Assembly (NCBI RefSeq): GCF_000165425.1
Contig: NW_001798955.1
Span: forward strand, 434,001-498,000
Reading direction: 5' to 3'
From: Paramecium tetraurelia
Taxonomy: Eukaryota; Ciliophora; Oligohymenophorea; Peniculida; Parameciidae
DNA: 64,000 bases
Position 1 is the first letter of the stretch. Each line of letters begins with the position of its first letter. Positions 47,880 through 59,602 of the stretch are shown here, piece by piece. A model generated the notes under the pieces. That model made no database searches and was not told where the DNA came from. It saw nothing but the letters and a program-made list of their open reading frames with translations. A program made the position numbers and the translations under genes.

Positions 47880-49438
47880 TCAATTTCTAAATTATTTTGT
47901 TTATTTTATTGTTTAATCAAATTTTTCTAAGGCAATTTTACTTTTTAGTATAGCATCTTCAACCTTGTTTTCCAGAATACTCCTATTACTCATTAATGAC
48001 AACTATGAGAAATAGGAAGTATCATAAAGTTAATGATGACTTTAAGGTTTTTCAGGTTTTTACGGTTTTGGAATATTATTTTTAAGTTGCTACTAGGGTT
48101 ATTAATTTAATTTCAGTGGGTTGGCTAATAAACTTGTTGGTTTTGGAGCTTGAGAAAATTGATTTTTTGTCGATAATGATATTTTGGAGGTATTTTTTGA
48201 TTCTGGAGAATGATTAGGAGTACCAATTTACAAATAAATATTCTAGGTATCTTATTGTTATTTATTTTATGAAAAGCTTGGTTTATTTCTATATTTATTG
48301 ATTGGATGTATATCTGGTTTGAGCGAGTTTTATGATTCAGAAATATTAAATTTGTTATCCAAAGATATTTTGCTGGTTTCATTTTGTTACAATTGAAAGT
48401 TAGATTAATTAGAAATTCTCGAGAGTTAACAATCTTCATTTACATTCTTAGCAATATTGTTATCAGATAACAGTGATCTAGAACTATATTACTACCTTAT
48501 TCTAGATATTTATTGTATGCTTTAGTCCATTTAGTTTAATGGTTTGATTTCTAATAGATTCTCATTACATTCATGATAGGATACTACTTAGAGAAGTTCA
48601 TTGAATGATCCTCTGTCTTGAGGGAATCTTTTCAGCATTTTTAATAGGATATTTTTAAATTATTAACTATAATTTAATTCCTCTATTCGTTGTTTCATCT
48701 CATATTCACTGTACTAGAATTATAATGTGAAATATTACATTGAGAGTGTCATAACTAAACAATGAATTAGTATCGGCTAGAGTAGCAGCCCATAATGCTG
48801 TTAATCCCAATTAAAATATTTCACATTTCTCAAAATCTAAGTTTAATACTTGTTCTTTGGATTTTAGGCATTCCAATTCCTCAGGGGAGATGTGCATATC
48901 TTCTGTGATCTAATTCAATAATTGCATGTATTGACTATTTGAAATATCATAATAAGATTGAAATTTGATGGCTCCTTAATTAGAAAGGAGAATGTTTTTT
49001 AAGTCCATTGGATATATTTAAAATGATTTAAAATACATTAATGCCTTTAAACACATGGATAGCAAACCCCATAATTATTTCTCCTCAAAATATTATTATT
49101 TGTTTGCTCTATTTTTTATGTTCGATCTTAACTCGTTACTTACATATTCTTAAATAAGTTGTAATTTTGTAAAGGATGAACAAATATTCTAAAGTATTAT
49201 ATCAAGTGCTTACTTTACATATATCAGCCTTATAGTAATGGACTTTTAATATGTTTGGATGATCTAGATTTTTAACAGGATTGTTGATCTAAATGAAATT
49301 CTTTTCAATTATGCAAATTGTTTCTCCAGTCTCATTCTTTTAATATAACTTAATGTTTCCAAATCTGGGATCTATTATCTAATTTATATATTAATATTGC
49401 TATAAATTAAATCCAGGTGTAGAACTACTTTGCCCCAT
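47880..49438 (-). CDS. N-myristoyl-type pseudokinase
   Basis: 502 residues in three exons; introns at 49189-49213 and 48714-48738 (25 nt each). It begins MGQSSS, a good N-myristoylation signal. Residues 15-300 follow the protein-kinase fold: a degenerate Gly loop region (IIDPRFGNIKLY), ICIIEK in the position of the catalytic Lys strand, NLDHPNILKVHYY (the conserved alphaC-beta4 block), YPMDLKNILL in place of HRDLKPENILL, and no DFG (IKFQSYYDIS). The HRD His/Arg, the loop Lys-Pro and the DFG metal-binding Asp are missing, so catalysis is unlikely. The C-terminal 200 residues are Ser/Gln/Asn-rich. A membrane-bound scaffold or allosteric regulator is the usual role for such proteins; that is inference. 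Confidence 0.72.
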
Positions 49439-49475
49439 TTTATAATTTCTATTTATTAATATAATTATTAATTAC

Positions 49476-50867
49476 ATGAGTATTCGTTCGACAACCCCAA
49501 ATAAAATGACTGGAATTACAGAATTGGATGAATGTAAGATCTCTCAATTCAAAAGACCATAATCATCAATGAAGTTTTCACTCTAAAAAATTCAACAAAT
49601 TGGCTAATCACTCAACAATATATTATCTAAAAAGAAACCTAAGAATGACAAAAATATTTTTCAATGTTTCCATGATAGATTCAATCAAAACATGAAAGAT
49701 ATAAACACATCAGCATTTTATGAACCTATAAATTAAGAAAAATAAACAATTTCTAAACGAAAGTAAAATAATACAATCTACCCCACTAATTACAGTCATT
49801 TAGGAGGAACAGAAACAGAAAGATCTCATATAAATATCAAATATTAAAGAGAATCCTATAAGTATTTGCATAGAAATCGATAAAACAACAATAAAATTAA
49901 TGAATAAAAGATTAATGATGGCCTTAATAATTAATCTTTAATATGGCCTAATGATAATAACAATAACAATAACAATCAATGCTCTTTAGATTATAGCAAG
50001 TCTGAAAACATTACAACAAGAAACAATCGAATTCGTTAATCTAGCTAATCAACAATCTAAAATCTTGATCATTTTATTTTATAATCTATAGCCGTTCATA
50101 TTCAAAATGATCCTAACTAAACCGATCTCATCATTTGCTGTAAAAATTACAAATTATACTCACTAAACTTATACTCTAAGGTGGTTACATGTATAGGATA
50201 ACATTACAGGCCAATTAAATAAATGACTAAAATTATCATTTAAGCCAATAATAAAACATTCTACACTAGTAGTAGCGATGGCTAGATTATCCAATGGGTA
50301 TCAGATTCTATGCATGGTCGTTTTAAATACTAATAATCCATTAGAATAGAGGAACCTCCTATCTAATTACATTTAGACTAATAAGGATCATTATACATTT
50401 TGACTGCCAATTTCTTAACTTATCAAAGCTTTAAAATTTCCTTAAGCGGAAATGTAAAATGCTTGAGTGTGACTCCCAAAAAAATCATTATTGCCATAGA
50501 TAATTAAATACACTAAATTATTGATGATACCACTAATATTCAAATAATATAACTTGATAAACATATCAAAACCATCTTTTATGAAGATCAATAATTATAT
50601 ATACTCACTACTCAAAGATCATTAATTGTTTACGATGATTAAAAAAATAATTTAATTTTTAATTCAGAAATTGAATTGGATGCCGACTGGATCTATGCCA
50701 TGCCTAAAAATTAGATTATCATTCTAAAAGACTTAAACATCACTATTTAATCATTTCAAAAAACTCGGAAGATTTAATTAACTGATAAAATTACTTGTTT
50801 ACTACCCTTATCTTAATAGATATTAATAGGAGATTCAAATAAAACCATTAAAATTATTAAACTTTGA
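49476..50867 (+). CDS. Probable beta-propeller (WD40-like) protein
   Basis: Intron-free, 463 residues, starting 37 bp from the divergent pseudokinase gene. The first 200 residues are basic, Asn/Ser-rich and disordered, with an (AAC-AAT)n Asn tract near residue 160. From about residue 210 there is a repeating four-strand pattern with WD-like units (TFYTSSSDGQIIQWVSDS, SKVVTCIGQH, ILLIGDSNKTIKIIKL), about seven in number, ending at the C terminus. WD dipeptides are mostly degenerate (QWVSD). It is therefore a divergent WD40 propeller, likely a protein-interaction scaffold. No closer family is recognised. Confidence 0.65.
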
Positions 50868-50920
50868 ATATAATATTTACTAAACTGATATAATTTAATT
50901 CAACACATATATCTGCTTAA

Positions 50921-53900
50921 TCAATATTTTTTTGTATTAGATAAAAGCTATTCTTCCATAGCCTTCTCCCCTTCCTTTATTTGATCAATCCTTTCTTTAA
51001 TTATTTATCTAATTTTATAAATAAATTGATAAACATTATCTTAAACCTATATCTCAGACTATATAAAGTTTATCAATTTTTCTTGTTCAAAATCCGTTCT
51101 CTCACATGAAATATAGTTTTTAAATTCATTCGTTACTTTATGTTAATCAATATCTAATTATCTTAAATTTGGAATTATTTTCTTAGAAATACTTAGCTTC
51201 TTCATTTTATCATAAATTATCTATTGTGAATTTACAATATCTAGGTCTAATTAAAGAGATTTTTATCTTAATATTTCATACTCCTAAAATAGTAATTTCA
51301 ACACATAACTAATTTCTTACTTTATTTTAGCCTCAGCTTCAACTTATTATTGTTATTTAATCTGAATATCCTATTACTATTCTTCTTTCTATAAGATTTC
51401 CTAAAATTTGTTTTTCATCAAGGTGGCCAATTAAGGGTCTTTCATGTTTGATATATTTGTATATCTGTTATTTTTGTAATCATCAAAAAAATCTATAAGA
51501 TTATTCCAATCAAAATCCTCTTTTCCATCTAAATCTTAGATATCTGGAATTTCATCAAGAGTCTGACGAATACTAAAAATTCTAGCTTATTATTCTCTTA
51601 TTTGATTATCCTTTTATAACAGAACTTCATGTTTAGATTACAATATTTTTTATAATTCTTTAATTGTTTCCTCATCTTATTTTTCAGCTTTTTCCTTCTC
51701 TTATTAGATTTAGATTTTAATGTCTTTATCCTTACCTTTACCATGACTTTCTTATTATTTTTTATGAAAACAATTCTCTTTTCTTTTTCTATCTTACTCC
51801 ATTTCCAAAATGACGTTTTATTTAGATTTAAAATCATCCTAAGCTCCAAAAGAATAGGCATTTTTTGAATGCTTAGCACTGCCTCCTGGTTTTGGTGTAG
51901 GATTCTAAGATCGCGTACAGTTATCTGGAGTCATTGATTCCTATTTTTCTTATATTACATTATTAATCTAAATTTGAGGCCTTTTCTACTTCTATCTGAC
52001 TAAGAGGTTATTTTAATCCCTTTCTTAAGCTACCAATTAGTTTATCATACTGTCATCTGTTCTTCCTGTGTCTAATTAATCTTCCCTGTAATTTTTATTT
52101 AATCCTTATAAATTCAATTACATTGCAGGACGAATGTTATTGGGTTCTTAATGCTATTCTTCCTTTTATATTTTTTGTTGAGAATCTGTAAATTGATCTA
52201 TTTCTTTCTCTAATTCTTAAGTTCGATAGCTTGGGATATCATTGCAATTAAAATCCACTTCGGATTCATTCTAATGACTAGCATCCACGTTCTCTTGAGT
52301 ATTTTTTGGTATAGATTTCTAAGATTTTTGTGATTTAACTGAGTGCTTTTGAGAATCGGTATCCTTAATTTGATTTTCTTCCTAATGAATATGTTTTTAT
52401 GAATCATCATCCTTGAATTCATTTTTATCCTAATCATTAAGATTTTCATCGTCATGTTATTAATTTTCATCATTATTATTACATTTACTGTCCTAATAAT
52501 TGATTTCATCGTAATCTTAGAATTGTTCTTTTTTCTCAAAATTATCTTCTTCTTTTAATTAAATAACTTCTTTTTCATCTTAATGGTCTTCTTGTTGTTA
52601 TTATTGAACTTCTTATACTTCTAATTGTACTTGATCTTACTCTTAATGATTTTCATCTTCTCTTTAATAATTTTCGACTTAATCTTAATAATCTAAATCT
52701 TACTCCTAATGATCTACATCTTAATCTTAAAGACTTTTATCTTGTGCTTAATGATCTAAATCTTTCTTCAAATTATCTTCTTCTTGTTCTTAATGAATTT
52801 AATCATTTTCTTAATGATCTAGATCATATTCTTAATGGCCTTATTCTTAATGATTTTTGTCTTGATTTTCTTCTTGCTCTTAATTTTCTTCTTGCTCTTA
52901 ATGGTCATTGTCTTATTATAAAGGAGTTTCATCTTGCTCTTAATGGTCATTGTCTTATTATAAAGGAGTTTCAACTTGCTCTTAATGTTCATTGTCTTAT
53001 TACTAAGGAGTTTCATCTTGCTCTTAATGATCTTCGTCTTATTCTTAATGATCTCTATCTTACTCTTAATGAATTTATTCTTATTCTTAATGATCCCCAT
53101 CTTACTCTTAAAGACTTTCTTCCTATTATTAATGATTTCCATCTTCCTATTATTAATGATTTCCATCTTACTCTTATTGATTTTCAATTTATTCTTTATG
53201 ATCTTCATCTTACTCTTAATACTCTTCATTTTACTCCTGGTGATCTCCATCTTACTTCTAATGATTTTCTCCTTGCTATTTCTGATCTTCATTTGGCTTT
53301 TAATGATCTTAATCTTACTTTTAATGATCTAAATCTTGCTGTTAATCATCTTCATCTTGTTTTTAATGATCGTCATCTTGCTTTTAATGATTATCATCTT
53401 ACTCTTAATGATCTTCAATTTGCTCTTAATGAACTTCATCTTGATTTTAATGATCTTCAATTTGCTCTTAATGATCTTCATCTTACTCCTCATGATCTTA
53501 GTATTAGTCTTACTCTTAATGACTTTCGTCTTACTATTACACTTACTCTTTATGATTTTAATCTTGCACATCAATATTTTCAACTTATTCAGAAGGATTT
53601 TCATCTTGTTCTTAATTTTCATTTTAATGTTAACTAATTTTATCCTAAACCTTAATGTTTTCCTCAGAATTCTACTCATTATTAGCATCTTTAGGTAGTT
53701 CTTTTTCTTAATCATTTTGTTATATTGAATTAATCTATTGTTATTCTTAATTTTCGATAGAGTCTATTTAATCTTATTTAAATTGATTCTCCTAATCATC
53801 AATTTTGAACAATTATTTTTCATCATTTAGATTATTAAATTTCGATTATTCAACGCCTAAATCTATTTTAGAAATCTCATAACTTTATTCGAAAAATATT

Positions 53901-56900
53901 GTATTTTATTAATTGGCTTAATAAACACTTCCTAAATCATCAAATTTTAATTCTTAAACAACTGCATTATTTGTATCCTAAATGATGTAATTTTAGAACT
54001 CTATTTTTTGAGTTTCATCTTATCCTTATGAGTTATTTTCATTCTCTTGATATGGTTCCTCATCAAAATTATTCGATTCTTTGATTTCCTTTTAATTTAA
54101 ATCTTTTGTATTTTCATCATCATTTATAGTTTCTGGTTAATTTTGAGAAATTTAATTAACAACCTCATCAAGATTATTTTGATTTTAATTGTCTTTGTCC
54201 TCAATAATTTATTCTTCCTATGGTTCTACAAGAGGATTGGATTCAATATTTTCTTATTCTTGAAATTCAAATTAATCCTCAATATGTGCTTAAACTATGG
54301 TTTACAATACATTTGAAGGATCATTAACTTATATTTATTGTGATGTATCTTTTGATGTTTCATTATTTTATATATTATCTGAATTTTGATTTTCCTCATT
54401 ATTTTGCTGTTCATTTGTAATCTAATCTATTTGATCTCCTTCAAATGAATTTTTATCGAGGTTTTCATCATCATTTTGAATCTCATTTACTGTTGGTTCA
54501 ACTTAGACTGGTTATTGTTATTACTATCTATCTTCTTATTTGATTAATTCTTATTATGTCTCCTATTCAACATCTATAATTTCTTCTAATAGGTTTTCAT
54601 CCTCATCTTTATTTATATTTTAATCATTTTGATTTGAAATTCCTTATTATTACTCAATATTATGCTAAATTTCTTAAGATAAACCAACTCCAATATTGTC
54701 TTACTCTTATCCTCTTACATCTGATTCGATCTGTTCTTCTTAGTTCTGCACTTCTTCTTATTATTCTTTTCTTCCTTCCTTCATTTACAATTATTCTGTT
54801 TCGAAATTTTCTTAAATCTCTTTATTTTGATCTTCATCTCCTTATTTACTAATCTATGAACTGTCCTTTACTATATTTTGTTCTTCAGCCAACTCTTTAT
54901 CTGACTATAATAAATTATCTTCAAGTTGATTAGAAATACCTTGATTTTCTTCATTATTTTCTTCATTCTTTTCTGTTATATCCTCCTGTATCTATTTTTT
55001 CTCATTAATATTCTCTTAAGTATCATTCTAATTAGTTTCATCATTAGCTTAATTGACAACATCCTCTATAATATCTTAATTATCTTTCTAATTTTAAATA
55101 TTGAGAGTTTCATCATTTAGAATTTGATCCTTACTTAAATCTTAAACCTCTTCCTAGGATTTGTTTTATGTATCATTTACATCGCTGTGAGTTTATATTA
55201 TTTCAGTATTTTAATCATCTCTTGGTTAGGGTTAATCAATAGGGTTTTCTTCAATAATTTCTGAACTATTTTTAATTTATTTAAAGGTATCCTGGTCCTC
55301 TTCCTCCTTTTTAATAATTTGATCTGTCTATTATGGTTATTCTTCCTATATTTGTTCAACTGTTAATAATGATGGATCATCCCCTTGATTATTATTTTCT
55401 TATTTTTAAATTTCTTCTTAATTCTAGTTTTCCAAATCTTTTTCTTTCAAAGGAGAACTTTATACTTAACTTTCATTTTGATCCTACATCAGCATTGAGT
55501 TCTAAGACTAATCTAATATTTAAATATTTTAAACTAGTTCACCAGTTTCTTCAATTTCTAATTTTTATTCATTGATATCTTCAACTTTTTTATTATTTTC
55601 TAATATTCTTTCTGGATTTTCATTTTACTCACAAGTTCCATCCTACTATTATTATTCAACTTCAGTTGGATTTTATTTAATTTAATTGGATTATGTTTCA
55701 ACCTAATTATTTATATCCTAATTATCCTATTCTAAGTTGGAGTTATCTTAAACCATATCTTATTATTCATCCATAACTTATTATTCATCATCCTATTGAT
55801 TAAGGATTTGTTCAGTAACTTAAATATTTTATTCATCTAATATTTATTGTTTATTATTGCTATTATCTTAATTAATATCTTCTATATTATTTTATATTGT
55901 TTCATTTTGTATTTCTTAATCTACCTCTTATTCTATATTCTAATTATCATTTAAAATCATGTCTTCTTAATTCTAGGTATTTTCCTTTTCTACTACCTCT
56001 ACAATATTATTGAGATTTTCGTCATCATTATTGATACTGGGATTTTCTTATTGAGTTTCAACATCTTATTTTATTTCTTCTTATTGAGTTTACTCTTAAT
56101 TGTCTTGTATTAAATCCTCCTTTTCTTGTTCCTTGTTTTAAAAATCTTGATTCAATTAAAGATGAAATTTATTTTTGGTTTATTTTTCATTATCTTATAA
56201 AATCTAATTAGCTGAATCATCATTTTCATTTTATTGATTGTTACTTTAATTCTCTTCAAATCCATCCTCTTAATTTGTTGGAATTATATTATCTGGACTT
56301 GCTTCTTCATCACTATCTTCCATATTCTTTTTCACAAATTCTGACTCCAAATCACCAAGACCATAGTCTTCCTCTTCTTCTTGATTATTTTCACCTGGCT
56401 AAGAAATTTATATTTAGTAAGGTTCTTTAGTATTTAACTCTTCCTATTTATTTTCCTAATTTAGATCCTAATGTCTAGCTGATTAACTTCCTTTTTATTG
56501 ATCTTCTTGAACTTCAATTTCTATAAATTTGGTACTTGAAATATCCTAAGATTGTTTTTTTTAAAAATTGACATTGTTTTTTTGAATAGGATCCTCTGTT
56601 CTATGTGTTAGAACAGGTTCACTGGTTTCCCCATCAGGAATATCATTCAATATTTAGCTCAGGGCATCATTACTCTGAATATCTTCTTAGATTGTATTCA
56701 ATCTATCTCCTATTGCATCTGGAATTTATTTTAAATCTCCAACTTCAAGTGGTCCTTTGTTGAATTATTAATTAAATTAATCTTCTGATATAATTTAAAT
56801 TTAAGGTAGAGGTTTTAATTTTTAATTTTCAGAATCCAAATTTTAGCCTGTTTCAATATTATCTGTTTAATTGATATCGCCTTCGATTGATAACGTATCA

Positions 56901-57826
56901 TCAGCATTTTAATCAAGTTATGGATCCTCATTGTTTATCTATTGATCATTTGCTTACATAATTTGCTACTTTTCAGGTTCATCGTAATTTCCTTATTAAT
57001 CATAATTTTCATAGTAATGTTACTCATCTGAGGCATTACTAGTGTGGTCCATTTAATCAAATTAATTTGACTCTGACCTGCCTTCATTTACTGTTTCTTC
57101 ATAATTTTATGTATCAAGTTAATCATTTTCATAATCTTAATGATCTTCAAGATCTTAGGGTACTTGATTCTAATGTATCGCATCTATTTACTCTTGATTA
57201 TTAATTATTACTTATTACTAAGTGTCTTCTTACTGCACTTTAGGTTGTTGTTATGAAATCTATTTTTATTTTGTGGGTTATGCATCTTTATTTTAAGGAG
57301 ATGGTTTACGGCTTGAAGAGTTGCTATTTGCTGTCTTATTTAATTTGTTCATAACACTTGGACGATGTCCTTATAAAAGATTCTCCTTCTTTTAATCTGG
57401 TTTTTATTTTTATGTCCCATGTTTTAAATATTATGGTTAATTACTGATAAGAGTTTATTTTTACTTAAACTCACTTGAATTTTTTGGTCTCCCATCATCT
57501 ATTTTAGAAGTTATCTACTTTGAGGATACCTTTTGCTTAATAGTTAGTTAGCCCTTAACAATTATTTATTCCACTACTTTTGCTGGCGATGATTCTTTAC
57601 TCGCAATTTTCTTTGTAGATAAATCTGGAATATTTGAAGATGAAGATGTTCTACTCCCCTACCTTGACTTTTATAAAGGTTTTTAAAGAGTGGTATTTGA
57701 TCCCTTATTAATGTTGTTAGACGAATTTTCCCGACTTAATTTAGGAGGATTTTAGGATTCATTAGAAGGCTATGTAATTTTTTATTGCGATGCTGATTTT
57801 GAACTTTTAGAAGGAGGCTTTAACAT
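50921..57826 (-). CDS. Giant acidic, glutamine-rich repeat protein
   Basis: A single uninterrupted frame of 2,301 residues when TAA/TAG are Gln; there is no intron. It begins MLKPPSKSSKSASQ. The first 250 residues are Ser/Lys/Pro-rich and basic; residues 250-2,000 are extremely rich in Glu, Asp, Gln and Asn, with few hydrophobics. Residues about 1,420-1,730 are a tandem heptad array (see repeat feature). The last 300 residues change to a normal mixed composition with a long coiled coil (KIKQEISYVLKLLFQEYEIL and on). Overall it resembles disordered acidic scaffold or Ca-buffering proteins, or a giant basal-body linker; no domain is recognised. Under the standard code it is shattered into dozens of pieces. 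Confidence 0.75.
52630..53570 (-). repeat. 21-bp tandem repeat encoding (HQEQDED)n heptads
   Basis: About 40 imperfect 21-bp units inside the giant acidic gene. The consensus peptide is HQEQDED, with variants HQKQDGD, HQEQIED, PLQQDND and YQEQDED. Most Gln codons are TAA/TAG and His is CAT, so the plus strand reads as repeats of ATCTTACTCTTAATGATCTTC. Units 53000-53200 (three copies with PLQQDND) are longer-period duplicates, showing recent expansion. Confidence 0.88.
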
Positions 57827-57871
57827 TTTTATAAATTTTATAAAATTTAATATATTTATAATGTAAATTCT

Positions 57872-59294
57872 TCAATAAAACCTTTAGGATGTATATCCTT
57901 AATTCATCAACTAAGTATTATTAAAATTCGGATAAGCGGATTAAATTTAAAGTGTTTAAGGATAGCCTTAATATTTGTTAGGCTAAACTAATTAAGTTTG
58001 TTTGAACGGTTATTATTGACCATAAATTTATTACGGGTAGCCGCTGTAAAGTAATGGGTTTTAGATTTACTACTGTGGAACCTGTTAGAGAGGCTAATTT
58101 TATACTTATGGATAGCCATAAGACTGCTCCAATCCTGGATGTTGTTAAATAATTGAGGACTAATATTAATCCTTTACTTCAATGTTGCCCTAAACTTTAG
58201 AACTTTAATATAAATTTGTTTGAGGAACTTGAGAATTCTGAGATTTTACCGTTAAGACTTTGCTCTGAATAATGTCAGGGGATGCAAGCTTATGAATTTC
58301 AAGAAACTCTGGCAAATCTTAATGAACTACATTTACAATCTCTGCAATTTGTGAACTAAGTTATGAGCTAATAGTTGATTTGATAAATAAATTACGATTT
58401 AAAAGAATTAAAAGATATCAATGATGAAGTATCTTTAAATCTGGTCTAAAATTATTAGGCTGCTTAAAGATATAAATTATTATCTTGTTAAGTTGTAGAT
58501 AGTAGGTATGGCAGTAGAGAATACATGCAATCTGGTTATTTTAATTTATCTAGGAAATTGTGATGAGAATCCAATCTTGCTTATAAAGTTGATATAAAGG
58601 CCTTTCCATCACGATTGAAGTTATCGTAGTTCTTTCTCTATTTGTTCTCCAATTCAATTTCTAATGCATTGAAATACTGCTCTACTATATTTATTATTCT
58701 TTTTTTAACTTCCTTTAAGTTATATACAGTTTCTTAAGTAGATGAATATGCTTGAGATATAGATTTTTAAATATCTGATTTTGCATCTGCCAATTAATTT
58801 GCTTAATATTTTCTATCGAATATACCTTGTTAACAGACATCTTGGTGAACAGCAGTCAATATATTCTCCAAACATTCAAGTCTAGGGTATGACTTAAATT
58901 CTGAGTGTTCATACACGTGTTCTTTCACGCATTCTGGACATAATGGCAATAGACATTCCTTGCATTTACAAAAATTTGTTAGTGTCTATCCTTAATGATT
59001 AAAACAAATAATCTAGTCTCTATTATATAATGTACTTTTGGCATATTTTATGCTGTAAAAACAAAAGGAGTTGTTCTATTATTACACCGTTATTCATCCC
59101 ATGAGGATTCAGAATTGTATTATTGAACTTGAGGTCTAAAAGACGATTGCTATTAATTCTATTATTTATCAAGTTATTTTTCCTTCCCATATAATTTATG
59201 ATACATATTAAAATTTTGAGGACTCCATGAATTCAGGATTCAGATCTTGTTAATTTAAGTAATTGTTCTTCTTACCCAAAGATGTTTCTGACAT
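57872..59294 (-). CDS. B-box-type zinc-finger protein with Gln/Pro/Tyr-rich tail
   Basis: 449 residues in four exons; introns at 59183-59204 (22 nt), 59013-59035 (23 nt) and 58368-58395 (28 nt). After a Gln-rich head comes a B-box-like zinc site: ICFNHQGQTLTNFCKCKECL, LPLCPECVKEHVYEH, with Cys/His spacing like TRIM B-boxes. A long coiled coil follows (DAKSDIQKSISQAYSSTQET to LENKQRKNYDNFNRD), as in RBCC/TRIM proteins. The last 130 residues are Gln/Pro/Tyr/Gly-rich with repeated YPQ and GYPQ units (SYGYPQVQNQPLQQVP), a prion-like tail. No RING is seen, so ubiquitin-ligase activity is not supported. The stop lies only 46 bp from the start of the giant gene. Confidence 0.75.
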
Positions 59295-59602
59295 GACAGT
59301 TAAAAATAATTATAATGTTTTCAAAATATAAATTAATTACTATCAATAAACATATTAAGGTGTATGTATCAGTTTGAGAATAATCAAATATTTGAATAAT
59401 AATACTTTAAATTAACTTACTTAAGGATATATATCAAAATATATATACAATATTTCTAATTAATAATAAATAATTATATCTATTTTAATTGATATCAAAA
59501 GCATTTCTACTAGAAAATAATTTTAATACAGCTAGATGCTATATTATTAATGATGTGGATTATAAATTTGTATTTAGAAACTAAAATGTATGAAATAATT
59601 CA
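59295..59602. other. Intergenic region
   Basis: About 310 bp of A+T-rich sequence upstream of the B-box gene and beyond the helicase stop. Nothing recognised. Confidence 0.5.

Noticed and set aside
52819-53715. Several long Lys/Ile-rich minus-strand and Leu-rich plus-strand ORFs
   Set aside because: Off-frame readings of the 21-bp repeat in the giant acidic gene.
54634-55575. Leu/Ile/Phe-rich plus-strand ORFs that look like membrane proteins
   Set aside because: Antisense of Glu/Asp/Asn-rich coding sequence yields hydrophobic codons; shadows.
57860-58640. A plus-strand pseudogene with a GTP-binding-protein-like stretch and several in-frame TGAs
   Set aside because: The minus-strand B-box gene, once its 28-nt intron is removed, covers the same DNA with a coherent coding sequence to 57872; the plus frames are antisense shadows.
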